From Lachnospiraceae bacterium (GTDB lineage Bacteria; Bacillota; Clostridia; Lachnospirales; Lachnospiraceae): a DNA stretch of 64,000 bases. This document shows, in pieces, positions 1 through 8,719 of this stretch. Location: contig CAJTCV010000003.1 of assembly GCA_910574805.1 (NCBI GenBank), positions 186,001 to 250,000 on the forward strand. The letters run 5' to 3'. The notes beneath the pieces are model-generated. The model did not search any database, was not told where the DNA came from, and saw nothing but the letters and a program-made list of their open reading frames with translations. Made by a program: the position numbers and the translations under genes. How positions within the stretch are numbered: the stretch's first letter is position 1; every line of letters starts with the position of its first letter.

Positions 1-1326
1 CTGAAGGCGGCGCTTCATTATCTGGATCATTATAAATTCTGCGAAGGCCTGTATGAAACGATCAACGATGCCAATGAAGCGGTTCTTCAGAGAATCCGCG
101 AGAGCCGTCCCCGTCTTGTGGATGTGCTGCCGGCACGGGAAGTATCCCACGTATTGCGTCAGGGTAAAGTTCTGCTCCATGCAGGGCCGCCCATGAAGTG
201 GGAAGACATGAGCCATCCCATGCAGGGCTCCTGCGTGGGGGCCGTGCTGTTTGAGGAATGGGTACAGACAGAAGAAGAGGCATGGGAAATGCTGAAGCGG
301 GGAGAAGTTTCTTTTCTGCCGTGTCATCATGCGGGCTTTGTGGGACCCATGGGCGGGATTACGTCCGCGCATATGCCGGTTTTTAAGGTGGAGAATCAGG
401 CAGGCGGAAATTTTGCCTGCTGCACCATGAATGAGGGCATCGGCGAAGTGCTGCGTTTCGGCGCCTATGGTCCGAAGGTGATTGAACGGCTCCGTTTCAT
501 GAGAGATACCCTTGGTCCGGTGCTGGGGAAGGCGGTCAGGACTGTGGAGGGAGGGCTGGATCTGAATGTAATGATCAGCCGTGCCATTGCCATGGGGGAT
601 GAGTTCCATCAGAGAAATATCGCGGCCTCTCTTGTCTTTCTGAAGGAAATGGCTCCGATCCTGGCAGGATTGCCGGTATCCGACGGGGACCGTCGGAAAT
701 GCATCCGTTTTCTGGCAGATACCGATCAGTTTTTCCTGAATCTGATGATGGCCACCGGGAAAGCGGTTATGGACTATGCGGCTTCTGTTCAATGCGGAAC
801 GGTGGTTACGGTTATGAGCCGCAACGGAAAGGATTTCGGGATCCGGATCAGCGGGATGGGAGATACCTGGTTCACCGGGCCGGTGAACACGCCGAAGGGT
901 CTGTATTTTACCGGGTTTACAGAAGAAGACGCCAATCCGGACATGGGGGACTCTGCCATCACGGAGACCTTCGGAGTGGGCGGTATGGCCATGATCGCAG
1001 CGCCTGCGGTTACCAGGTTTGTGGGAAGCGGAGGATTTTATGATGCGCTGGAGACCAGCAACCGGATGAGTGAGATCACCCTCTCGCATAACGGGATGTT
1101 TGCGATTCCCACCTGGGATTTTCAGGGGACCTGCCTGGGCATCGATATCCGGAAGGTGGCGGCGCTGGGGATTCTGCCGGTGATCAATACAGGGATCGCC
1201 CATAAAGTGGCCGGGATCGGGCAGATCGGTGCCGGTACGGTGAACCCGCCCATGGAATGTTTTAAAAAAGCGGTACTTGCGTATGCAGAAAAGCTGGGAT
1301 TTTCATATGGAGAAGACAGGAAATGA
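1..1326 (+). CDS. allG: DUF1116 protein, AllG/YlbE-like oxamate carbamoyltransferase subunit (5' end outside window)
   Basis: The frame is open from base 1, so the N-terminus lies upstream; 441 codons are visible against roughly 420-480 for the family. The sequence (for example MKWEDMSHPMQGSCVGA and a glycine-rich C-terminus) matches DUF1116 proteins such as E. coli YlbE. In E. coli, fdrA-ylbE-ylbF (allFGH) are reported to encode the oxamate carbamoyltransferase that ends anaerobic allantoin breakdown, giving oxamate and carbamoyl phosphate. The next two genes are the YlbF-like protein and carbamate kinase, in the same order, which supports the assignment. An fdrA/allF homologue is expected just upstream but cannot be seen. 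Confidence 0.85.
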   Translation: MKAALHYLDHYKFCEGLYETINDANEAVLQRIRESRPRLVDVLPAREVSHVLRQGKVLLHAGPPMKWEDMSHPMQGSCVGAVLFEEWVQTEEEAWEMLKRGEVSFLPCHHAGFVGPMGGITSAHMPVFKVENQAGGNFACCTMNEGIGEVLRFGAYGPKVIERLRFMRDTLGPVLGKAVRTVEGGLDLNVMISRAIAMGDEFHQRNIAASLVFLKEMAPILAGLPVSDGDRRKCIRFLADTDQFFLNLMMATGKAVMDYAASVQCGTVVTVMSRNGKDFGIRISGMGDTWFTGPVNTPKGLYFTGFTEEDANPDMGDSAITETFGVGGMAMIAAPAVTRFVGSGGFYDALETSNRMSEITLSHNGMFAIPTWDFQGTCLGIDIRKVAALGILPVINTGIAHKVAGIGQIGAGTVNPPMECFKKAVLAYAEKLGFSYGEDRK

Positions 1327-2209
1327 GTCGTGCTGGCAGCTGTCAGAGAGTACAAAAGGGGCAGAGAGACTTTTTACAGGCAGGTGCCGGCTGAAAGTGC
1401 ATTCCGTATACCATCAGGTGGTAAATCTTACGGATGGAGAGGAGATATTTTCTCTCCATCCTGCGTTTCCGGCCAAGAGCCCCATGTCGCTGGTCCTCTG
1501 TACGGCGGGCGGATCCATGGGGGATCTGGCCCCGGAACGGGGAATGGAAGCAGTGTTTATGGACGGCTGCATGATTCTGAACGGGATCCGGATCGACTGC
1601 AGAAAGAGGACGGTGTGGGATCCGAAGCTGACAGTCCGGCTTTCTTCTGGCGGGATCACGCGGATCGTCTCCGGGATCCGGCAGATCCTGCCGGGGCTTC
1701 GGGACAGAGGCGGCTTCTCGGACTCCTGTATCTGTCCGGAACAGAGAGAAGAGGATTTTATGGACAGAGCGCTGCGCAGCCGTTTCAGAGCCTTTCTGGA
1801 GCCCTGTGAGGACGCTGCAGAGCTGGCTGTCTCCCTGCTTGGCATGGGATACGGGCTGACGCCTTCAGGCGATGATTTTCTTGTGGGCCTTTTCTATGTA
1901 TTGTGCATCGGCGGGTACATGGAGCATAAGACTGCAGGAGGGATCCAAAACGCAGTCCTTGGAAATCTTTCCAGAACCGGTGATCTGAGCGGGCAGTTTC
2001 TAAGACACGCCTGCAGGGGGGAATTCGGAGAGAAGCTCCATGCACTGGCCGGGGCAGTCCGCCGGGGGGAGGACGGGCTGACGGAGCTGTACAGGATTGC
2101 CATGACCGGGCACAGTTCCGGAGTCGACGCCTTAAACGGCATGGCAGCAGGCTGGCATCTGATGAAGACAGAGAAAGAAAAGGAACCGCAGGAGGTGGTG
2201 CAGAAATGA
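1307..2209 (+). CDS. allH: DUF2877 protein, AllH/YlbF-like
   Basis: About 300 residues. The conserved C-terminal block LLGMGYGLTPSGDDFLVGL and a later GHSSGVDAL stretch are typical of DUF2877 (E. coli YlbF), a partner of YlbE in oxamate carbamoyltransferase. The start is uncertain: ATG 1307, ATG 1283 and TTG 1277 are in frame and all overlap the end of the upstream gene, which implies translational coupling. The 3' end overlaps the carbamate kinase start by four bases (ATGA). Function comes from the family and gene order, not from recognisable catalytic residues. Confidence 0.8.
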   Translation: MEKTGNESCWQLSESTKGAERLFTGRCRLKVHSVYHQVVNLTDGEEIFSLHPAFPAKSPMSLVLCTAGGSMGDLAPERGMEAVFMDGCMILNGIRIDCRKRTVWDPKLTVRLSSGGITRIVSGIRQILPGLRDRGGFSDSCICPEQREEDFMDRALRSRFRAFLEPCEDAAELAVSLLGMGYGLTPSGDDFLVGLFYVLCIGGYMEHKTAGGIQNAVLGNLSRTGDLSGQFLRHACRGEFGEKLHALAGAVRRGEDGLTELYRIAMTGHSSGVDALNGMAAGWHLMKTEKEKEPQEVVQK

Positions 2210-3156
2210 AGACAGCAGTGATTGCCATCGGGGGAAATGCCATCAGCAGAAAGGATCAGAGGGGAACCGTAGAAGAACAGGTACATAATATGAAAATCTG
2301 CTGTGAAATGATCGCCGATCTGGTGGAGGACGGGTATCAGCTGGTGCTGACCCATGGAAACGGGCCGCAGGTGGGCAGCATTGTCATACAGAACGAAGCG
2401 GCAGGAGAGTCTGTTCCTGAGAATCCGCTGGATGTATGCGGGGCGCAGACGCAGGGAAGCCTTGGGTATCTGCTCTCCCGGACGCTGATCAATACGCTGG
2501 AAGCCAGACATATGCAGAAGAAACTGGCAGCTGTTCTGATGCAGGTTGTGGTGGACAGGGAAGACGCGGCGTTTCAAAATCCGTCCAAATATATCGGCCC
2601 GTTTTTTTCAGAAGAGGAAGCCGAACGGTTAGAGGAACAAAAGGGATATCGGATGTGCAGGGACAGTGACCGCGGGTACCGAAGAGTTGTTCCGTCTCCG
2701 ATGCCGGTGGAAATTGTGGAAGAAGAGGCGATTCTGACGCTTCTAAAAGAGGATTTTCTTGTGATCACAGCAGGCGGCGGAGGGATCCCGGTGATCAGAG
2801 AGCGGAATGGTCTGGAAGGAATCGAGGCTGTGATCGATAAGGACCTTGCTTCCGGGCTTCTGGCAGAGCGCATTCATGCGGATCTTCTGGTGATGCTGAC
2901 CGGGGTGCCTAAAGTGGCTGTAAATTACGGAAAGGAGGATATGGAGGAACTGGGCTGTGTGAGTCCCGGGATCTGCAGAAAATATATGAAAGAGGGGCAG
3001 TTTCCGCCTGGCAGCATGGGGCCGAAGGTGGAGGCTGCCTGCAGATTTGCGGAGCGGGAAGGGAAGGAGGCAGTGATTACGTCCATGGAATGTATGCGGG
3101 ATGCACTGGGGGGAAGGGCCGGAACCCATATACGGCGGAAAAAGCCGGAAGCCTGA
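2206..3156 (+). CDS. arcC: Carbamate kinase (catabolic, AllK/YbcF-like)
   Basis: 316 residues, the normal length for carbamate kinase. The N-terminal nucleotide-binding motif AIGGNAI (about residues 7-13), GNGPQVG (51-57) and the ITAGGGGIPV segment are present. The enzyme converts carbamoyl phosphate and ADP to ATP, ammonia and CO2 in the cytosol, so it would recover ATP from the carbamoyl phosphate released by the preceding oxamate carbamoyltransferase genes. It overlaps the upstream gene by four bases (ATGA). No ornithine carbamoyltransferase or arginine deiminase is nearby, so a ureide role fits better than arginine catabolism. The stop codon lies inside the terminator stem at 3145-3170. 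Confidence 0.93.
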   Translation: MKTAVIAIGGNAISRKDQRGTVEEQVHNMKICCEMIADLVEDGYQLVLTHGNGPQVGSIVIQNEAAGESVPENPLDVCGAQTQGSLGYLLSRTLINTLEARHMQKKLAAVLMQVVVDREDAAFQNPSKYIGPFFSEEEAERLEEQKGYRMCRDSDRGYRRVVPSPMPVEIVEEEAILTLLKEDFLVITAGGGGIPVIRERNGLEGIEAVIDKDLASGLLAERIHADLLVMLTGVPKVAVNYGKEDMEELGCVSPGICRKYMKEGQFPPGSMGPKVEAACRFAEREGKEAVITSMECMRDALGGRAGTHIRRKKPEA

Positions 3157-3175
3157 CAGCGGGCTTCCGGTTTTT
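3145..3175 (+). terminator. Rho-independent terminator of the ureide operon
   Basis: A perfect 9-bp stem (CCGGAAGCC with GGCTTCCGG) with an 8-base loop is followed directly by TTTTT. The stop codon of carbamate kinase lies in the loop. Confidence 0.9.
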
Positions 3176-3219
3176 GCGTATCTGCCGCCGGCGGGCAGGC
3201 ATTCTGTGCGTAAAAGTGG

Positions 3220-3248
3220 TTGACAAAGAGCAGCGCGAAAAATATAAT
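3220..3248 (+). promoter_or_regulatory. Consensus sigma-70-type promoter for hisS-aspS
   Basis: TTGACA at 3220-3225 and TATAAT at 3243-3248 are separated by exactly 17 bp, a perfect housekeeping promoter. The predicted leader of about 100 bases holds a 9-bp hairpin (GCGTTTCTT with AAGAGACGC, 3288-3315) but no T-box signature and no poly-T run. Confidence 0.88.
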
Positions 3249-3351
3249 GTTCAGTATGTCAGAGTATGGAAAATGACCGGCTGACGGCGTTTCTTCTGGG
3301 GTGTGAAAGAGACGCTGCGGCAGGTAGATCATAGAGAGAGGAACGTGGAAG

Positions 3352-4602
3352 ATGGCATTGAAGAAAAAACCGGTAAAGGGTATGAAGGACATGCTGCCTG
3401 CGGAGATGCAGGTGCGGGATTATGTGACGGGACTGATCAAGGAGACTTACAAAAGCTTTGGTTTTTCCCCCATTGAGACGCCCTGTGTGGAGCATATTGA
3501 GAATCTCTGCAGCAAACAGGGAGGAGACAATGAGAAGCTGATCTTTAAGATCATGAAGAGAGGGGAGAAGCTGGATCTTCAGAGGGCGGAGACGGAGGCT
3601 GATGTGACGGACAGCGGACTTCGGTATGACCTGACGGTGCCTCTTTCCAGATTCTATTCCAACAATGCCAATGATCTGCCCAGTCCCTTTAAAGCGCTGC
3701 AGATCGGGAGCGTATGGAGAGCTGACCAGCCCCAGAGGGGGAGATTCCGCCAGTTTGTCCAGTGTGATATCGATATCCTGGGTGAGGCCGGCTGTCTGGC
3801 AGAGATTGAGCTGATCCTGGCCACGACGACGCTTCTGGGCAGGCTTGATTTCTCCGACTTTAAAGTGCGGATTAATGAAAGACGGATTCTGAAGGCCATG
3901 GCATCGTACAGCGGCTTTGCAGAAGATCAGTTTGACACCGTTTTCATCATCCTGGACAAGATGGACAAGATCGGCTGGGACGGGGTGAAGAAAGAGCTGG
4001 CGGAGGCGGGCTTCGAGCAGGAGAAGGTGGACCGGTATGTGTCCATGTTTCTTGAGATGGAAAGCGCCCCGGACAGCCTCCGGTATCTGGAAGAGACGCT
4101 TGGCGGGATCCTGGAGGACGGCGTGATCGGGAACCTCCGTACGATCAGAGAGAGCGTGGAAGCTACCAGAGCATGTAAGTTTGAACTGGTGTTCGATCCG
4201 ACGCTGGTACGCGGGATGTCCTATTATACCGGGACGATCTTCGAGATCGAGATGGCGCAGTTCGGCAGTTCTGTGGCAGGCGGCGGCCGCTATGATAAGA
4301 TGATCGGCAAATTTACAGGCAATGACGTGCCGGCCTGCGGATTTTCCATCGGGTTTGAGCGGATCATCACGATTCTTATGGAGCAGGGCTTCGAGATCCC
4401 GGGCGCGGCCGGGAAGAAGGCGTATCTGGTGGAGAAGAAGATGCCGGCAGAGAAGCTGTGCCAGGTGCTGAAGGAGGCGAAGGCAGAGCGGGAGAACGGA
4501 ACACAGGTGCTGGTAACGATTATGAACAAGAACAAGAAGTTCCAGAAGGAACAGCTGGCCAGAGAGGGTTATACAGAGTTCCGGGAATTTTTTAACCGGT
4601 AG
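3352..4602 (+). CDS. hisS: Histidyl-tRNA synthetase
   Basis: 416 residues, the usual size. Class II synthetase signatures are visible: RYDLTVPLSR (about 91-100), the motif 2 region VWRADQPQRGRFRQFVQCD (about 121-139), the histidine-specific LVRGMSYYTG and the motif 3 stretch GFSIGFERI. It charges tRNA-His in the cytosol. The start ATG follows GAGAGGAACGTGGAAG. It is followed 22 bases later by aspS, a common Firmicutes pair. Despite being an aminoacyl-tRNA synthetase gene, no T-box was found in its leader. Confidence 0.97.
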   Translation: MALKKKPVKGMKDMLPAEMQVRDYVTGLIKETYKSFGFSPIETPCVEHIENLCSKQGGDNEKLIFKIMKRGEKLDLQRAETEADVTDSGLRYDLTVPLSRFYSNNANDLPSPFKALQIGSVWRADQPQRGRFRQFVQCDIDILGEAGCLAEIELILATTTLLGRLDFSDFKVRINERRILKAMASYSGFAEDQFDTVFIILDKMDKIGWDGVKKELAEAGFEQEKVDRYVSMFLEMESAPDSLRYLEETLGGILEDGVIGNLRTIRESVEATRACKFELVFDPTLVRGMSYYTGTIFEIEMAQFGSSVAGGGRYDKMIGKFTGNDVPACGFSIGFERIITILMEQGFEIPGAAGKKAYLVEKKMPAEKLCQVLKEAKAERENGTQVLVTIMNKNKKFQKEQLAREGYTEFREFFNR

Positions 4603-4624
4603 AGACAAAGAGAAAAGAGGATGA

Positions 4625-6427
4625 ATGATGGCAGAGACGATGAAAGGACTGCACAGGACTCACAGGTGTGCAGAGCTTGGAACTGCACAGATCGGCCAGA
4701 CCGTTACGGTTATGGGCTGGGTGCAGAAGAGCAGAAATAAAGGCGGTATTATCTTTGTGGATCTGAGAGACCGTTCCGGGATCCTGCAGCTGATTTTTGA
4801 AGAGGCAGACTGCGGCAGGGAGAATTTTGCAAAGGCGGAGAAGCTGCGCAGCGAGTTTGTGGCGGCGGTTGTGGGAAAGGTAGAGGCCCGCTCCGGCGCG
4901 GTTAATGAAAACCTGGCAACCGGTGCGATCGAGATCCGCGTGTCAGAGGTCCGGATCCTGTCGGAGGCGCAGACGCCGCCCTTCCCCATTGAAGCAGGCT
5001 CGAAGACGAAGGAAGAGCTGCGGCTGAAATACCGTTTTCTGGACCTTAGAAGGCCGGATATCCAGAGCAAGCTGATGCTCAGGAGCCAGGTGGCTACGAA
5101 GGTGCGCGGGGTGCTGGCAGAGGAAGGCTTCCTGGAGATTGAGACGCCGATCCTGATCAAGAGTACGCCGGAGGGAGCGAGAGATTATCTGGTGCCCAGC
5201 CGGGTGCATCAGGGGAAATTCTATGCGCTCCCCCAGTCTCCGCAGTTGTTTAAACAACTTCTGATGTGTTCCGGGTATGACCGGTATTTCCAGATTGCCA
5301 AATGCTTCCGGGACGAGGATCTCCGGGCAGACCGGCAGCCGGAATTTACCCAGATCGACATGGAGATGTCTTTTGTGGATGTGGACGATGTGATCGCAGT
5401 CAATGAGAGGCTGCTGCAGAAGGTGTTCCGGGACGCCATCGGACTGGACATCGAACTTCCGATTCCGCGGATGACCTGGCAGGAGGCCATGGACCGCTAC
5501 GGCTCTGACAAGCCGGATACCCGGTTCGGGATGGAGCTTACGGACGTGTCAGAGGTCGTGAAGGACTGCGGCTTCGGCGTGTTTACCGGGGCACTGGAGC
5601 ATGGCGGCAGTGTCCGCGGCATCAATGCCAAAGGACAGGGGCAGATGCCCCGTAAGAAGATCGACGCGCTGGTGGAATCTGCCAGAGGCTTCGGGGCAAA
5701 GGGGCTTGCTTACGCGGCGGTTCAGCCGGACGGAAGCGTAAAGTCGTCTTTTGCAAAATTTATGACGGAAGAGCAGATGAAAGCGCTTCTTAAGGCCATG
5801 GACGCGCAGCCGGGAGACCTGCTGTTGTTTGCGGCGGATAAAAATAAAGTAGTATGGGATGTGCTTGGCAATCTTCGTCTGGAGATCGCCCGGAATTTGG
5901 AGCTTTTTGACAGAAATCAGTTTAACTTCCTGTGGGTGACGGAGTTCCCGCTTCTGGAGTGGTCCGAGGAACAGGCCCGTTTTGTGGCCATGCATCACCC
6001 GTTCACCATGCCCATGGAGGAGGATCTTGATAAACTGGACAGCGATCCGGGGGCAGTCCGGGCAAAGGCCTATGATATCGTACTCAACGGTACGGAGCTG
6101 GGAGGCGGTTCGGTCCGTATCTTCCAGGCGGACATACAGGAGAAGATGTTCGAGGTGCTGGGCTTTACGAAGGAGCAGGCTCAGGAACGTTTTGGATTCC
6201 TCCTGGATGCGTTTAAATACGGCGTACCGCCTCACGCAGGGCTTGCGTACGGTTTTGACCGCCTGATGATGCTGATGACCGGGGCGGACAGCATCCGTGA
6301 GGTCATCGCCTTCCCGAAGGTGAAGGACGCGTCCGACCTGATGACCAATGCGCCGGATGTGGTAGATCAGGTGCAGCTTGAAGAGCTGGGCATCGGGATT
6401 ACAGAGAAGACAGATGCGGAAATATGA
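4625..6427 (+). CDS. aspS: Aspartyl-tRNA synthetase
   Basis: 600 residues, the bacterial-type length with N-terminal OB fold, class II core and GAD insertion. Motif 2 (CFRDEDLRADRQPEFTQID, around residues 218-236) and motif 3 (AGLAYGFDRLMMLMTG, near the C-terminus) are intact. Two adjacent ATG codons (4625 and 4628) are possible starts. It is cotranscribed with hisS and ends at a strong terminator 14 bases downstream. Whether it is discriminating or also charges tRNA-Asn cannot be decided here. Confidence 0.97.
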   Translation: MMAETMKGLHRTHRCAELGTAQIGQTVTVMGWVQKSRNKGGIIFVDLRDRSGILQLIFEEADCGRENFAKAEKLRSEFVAAVVGKVEARSGAVNENLATGAIEIRVSEVRILSEAQTPPFPIEAGSKTKEELRLKYRFLDLRRPDIQSKLMLRSQVATKVRGVLAEEGFLEIETPILIKSTPEGARDYLVPSRVHQGKFYALPQSPQLFKQLLMCSGYDRYFQIAKCFRDEDLRADRQPEFTQIDMEMSFVDVDDVIAVNERLLQKVFRDAIGLDIELPIPRMTWQEAMDRYGSDKPDTRFGMELTDVSEVVKDCGFGVFTGALEHGGSVRGINAKGQGQMPRKKIDALVESARGFGAKGLAYAAVQPDGSVKSSFAKFMTEEQMKALLKAMDAQPGDLLLFAADKNKVVWDVLGNLRLEIARNLELFDRNQFNFLWVTEFPLLEWSEEQARFVAMHHPFTMPMEEDLDKLDSDPGAVRAKAYDIVLNGTELGGGSVRIFQADIQEKMFEVLGFTKEQAQERFGFLLDAFKYGVPPHAGLAYGFDRLMMLMTGADSIREVIAFPKVKDASDLMTNAPDVVDQVQLEELGIGITEKTDAEI

Positions 6428-6440
6428 GCAGTAAGAGGAA

Positions 6441-6473
6441 AAGGCAGAACTGTGCATGGTTCTGCCTTTTTTC
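6441..6473 (+). terminator. Rho-independent terminator after aspS
   Basis: A perfect 10-bp stem (AAGGCAGAAC with GTTCTGCCTT) with an 8-base loop is followed by a T run (6467-6472). Confidence 0.93.
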
Positions 6474-6501
6474 TATGTCGTAAAATATATTTCAATAAAT
6501 A

Positions 6502-6555
6502 TTTATCGAATTTCGATAAAAATATATTGACAAAAAGAAGAAACGGAAGTATGAT
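6502..6555 (+). promoter_or_regulatory. Promoter and palindromic operator candidate of the DUF2975/XRE cassette
   Basis: A perfect inverted repeat, TTTATCGAA-T-TTCGATAAA (6502-6520), sits six bases upstream of a -35 box. The promoter is TTGACA (6527-6532), 17 bp, TATGAT (6550-6555). The palindrome is well placed to be the operator of the XRE regulator encoded second in the operon, which would make the cassette autoregulated. That binding is an inference. Confidence 0.75.
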
Positions 6556-6582
6556 AAAGAAAACAAAACTAAGGAGGCCGTT

Positions 6583-7065
6583 ATGAAGCAGACAGAGATG
6601 TCCGGATATCTGAAAATGATTACCGCAGGAGTGGGGGTGCTGCTCCTTGTGTTTATCTTCTGGTTTTTGCCTCTGGTGCTCAGGGAACCGCTTCTTGGGG
6701 CTGCCGGGGAAGGGGGATACAGAGGAACGTGCGTCCTGATCTGGATCAGCGGAGTCCCGGCGTTTCTGTGTCTGGTCCGGTTCTGGGGGATCTGCGGGAA
6801 CATCCGAAGAGACCGGTCCTTTTGCCGGGAGAATGCAGAGAGGCTCAAAAGGATGAGCCAGTATATGCTGGCGGACGCGGTGCTCTATACCGGGTTTCTC
6901 CTGTGGTTCTTTCTGGCGGGCTGGTACAGAGGCGCCGCCTGGCTGATCTTTCCGGTGCTCCTGGCAGTCTTTATCTCGGTGACGTTGACTGTGCTCTGCG
7001 CGGCGCTGTCTCACCTGGTGCAGAGGGCCGCCGAGATCGAAGAAGAACAGGAGCTGACCATATGA
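6583..7065 (+). CDS. DUF2975 membrane protein
   Basis: 160 residues with four hydrophobic segments (roughly 12-32, 47-66, 92-112 and 118-142) and a charged C-terminus, matching the DUF2975 family of small integral membrane proteins. These are almost always next to a small YozG-type XRE regulator, as here (26-base gap). The biochemical role of the family is not established. The start follows AAGGAGG at good spacing. The gene is first in an operon with the regulator and a DUF4173 protein. Confidence 0.8.
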   Translation: MKQTEMSGYLKMITAGVGVLLLVFIFWFLPLVLREPLLGAAGEGGYRGTCVLIWISGVPAFLCLVRFWGICGNIRRDRSFCRENAERLKRMSQYMLADAVLYTGFLLWFFLAGWYRGAAWLIFPVLLAVFISVTLTVLCAALSHLVQRAAEIEEEQELTI

Positions 7066-7090
7066 CAGGAATCCGGACAGGAGGGTACAG

Positions 7091-7318
7091 ATGGCAATCA
7101 TTATCAACATTGACGTGATGCTGGCAAAGAGGAAGATGAGCGTCACCGAGCTGGCGGAGCGGGTCGGCATCACCATGGCAAATATCTCCGTGCTGAAGAA
7201 CGGAAGGGCGAAGGCCATACGGCTCAGCACTCTGGACGGGATCTGTCAGGCGCTGGACTGTCAGCCGGGAGATATTCTGGAGTATGCAGCATCGGATCCG
7301 GAATCAGGATCAAGATAG
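7091..7318 (+). CDS. Small XRE-family (YozG-like) DNA-binding regulator
   Basis: 75 residues made of one helix-turn-helix domain: the VTELAERVGITMANISVLKNG stretch is the HTH, and the C-terminus ends ICQALDCQPGDILEY. This is the YozG-like architecture that accompanies DUF2975 proteins. The ribosome site AGGAGGG is strong. It probably binds the palindrome at 6502-6520. It is followed closely by the DUF4173 gene, so the three genes likely form one operon. Confidence 0.87.
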   Translation: MAIIINIDVMLAKRKMSVTELAERVGITMANISVLKNGRAKAIRLSTLDGICQALDCQPGDILEYAASDPESGSR

Positions 7319-7319
7319 T

Positions 7320-8666
7320 ATGGAGGAGAAAATGGAAGAAAAAATGGAAGAGAGCAGACAGGAGTGCCTGCTCCGGGTCAGTGCGCCCGTTTTTGAGAAA
7401 TGCGAGCCGGCGGACCGGCTGTTTGCAGTCATTTATCTGCTGGCGGGGTATGGCTTTGTCTGGCTGTGCTCCAGCGATGGATTTGAGCGAAATCTTGCAG
7501 TGTACACGATTTTTTATGCGGCGGTGGTGCTCTGTTATCTGTGGGCAAAGGAAATACGGCCGCCGAAGGAGAGCTGGTTCTGGCTGGCGGTCATGCTGGC
7601 TGTGGGGATCCCCTACGGTTTCTGGACGGTACTGTACATTCTGCAGTTTCTGGCGCTGCTTCTGGTTGCTGCCTACTGGACACTGTCCGCCTCAGGAAGA
7701 CTGCTGGAGGACGGAAGGACGTCCCGGTGGGTCTTCTTTGACGGCTGGAATGCGCTGGCTGTCGTCCCGTTCTGCAATTTTGGCTGCCAGATGCGGGTGC
7801 TGTCCGGCGGATCAGGTGACAGGGGCGGCGGAAAAGGAACGGGGAGGATCCAGGCGGTCCTTCTGGGTCTGGTGATCGTCCTGCCGGTGCTGGTGATCAT
7901 TCTGCCCCTTCTGGCCAGCGCAGATGCAGGCTTTCAGTCGCTGGTGGGGGATCTGGGGGTCTATGTGAGCGGGCATCTGTGGGTGATCTTCGTGCGTATG
8001 CTTTTTGCAGTCCCGGTATCGCTGTATCTGTTTGGTCTGGCCTTCGGCGGGATCCACGGGAAGAATACGGACCGGTTTCAGACGGAGAAGCTCCAGAATG
8101 CCGGGGACTGCGTGAGGATCGTTCCGGATACGGCGGTCTGCACGGCGCTTACGGTGATCTGTCTGGTCTACTGCCTCTTTGTGGGACTTCAGGGAAATTA
8201 TCTCTTTTCGGCTTTTACCGGAAGGATTCCGGAGAACTTTACTTATTCGGAGTATGCCAGAAGAGGATTTTTCGAGCTGTGTCAGATCGGGGTGTGGAAT
8301 ATGGTCTTCACAGGAGCGGCCTGTGCATGTTCCCGGACAGAAAGAAGAGCGCATAAAGGGCTGGGAGCGCTGACTGTGCTTCTGTCAGTGCTTACCCTGC
8401 TCCTTGTGGCCACAGCGGTCAGCAAGCTGGGGATGTATATCCGGGTCTACGGGCTGACAGTATATCGGATTCTGCCCCTTGTCTTCCTTGTGTGGATGGG
8501 GCTTGTGTTCGTCTGCGCCATCCTGCGTCAGACCAGAGATTTTCAGATGGTGCGGCTTTGCGTCATGGCGGGTGCGGTGCTGTTCTGTATGATCTGTATC
8601 TGCCCTGTGGAGCACTGGACCGAACTCTATAATGTGTGGGCCCGGGGGCGGGGACTGATCGTCTGA
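7320..8666 (+). CDS. DUF4173/DUF4153-family polytopic membrane protein
   Basis: About 448 residues from ATG 7320; an in-frame ATG at 7284 overlaps the regulator and gives an unlikely charged extension. Around ten to twelve hydrophobic segments are visible. The conserved family motifs YSEYARRGFFEL and YIRVYGLTVYRILPL are present near residues 300-315 and 375-395. The family is common in Firmicutes and has no firm function. Immediate linkage to the DUF2975/XRE pair suggests membrane or cell-envelope regulation, but this is only inference. Confidence 0.75.
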   Translation: MEEKMEEKMEESRQECLLRVSAPVFEKCEPADRLFAVIYLLAGYGFVWLCSSDGFERNLAVYTIFYAAVVLCYLWAKEIRPPKESWFWLAVMLAVGIPYGFWTVLYILQFLALLLVAAYWTLSASGRLLEDGRTSRWVFFDGWNALAVVPFCNFGCQMRVLSGGSGDRGGGKGTGRIQAVLLGLVIVLPVLVIILPLLASADAGFQSLVGDLGVYVSGHLWVIFVRMLFAVPVSLYLFGLAFGGIHGKNTDRFQTEKLQNAGDCVRIVPDTAVCTALTVICLVYCLFVGLQGNYLFSAFTGRIPENFTYSEYARRGFFELCQIGVWNMVFTGAACACSRTERRAHKGLGALTVLLSVLTLLLVATAVSKLGMYIRVYGLTVYRILPLVFLVWMGLVFVCAILRQTRDFQMVRLCVMAGAVLFCMICICPVEHWTELYNVWARGRGLIV

Positions 8667-8719
8667 CCGGATCCGGACCGCTGCAGGGCAGCCTGCCGGC
8701 TCCGGTCCGGCCGCCGGGC

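Noticed and set aside
3249-3351. T-box riboswitch before hisS
   Set aside because: The leader is too short and lacks the T-box core and a terminator; only a small hairpin is present.
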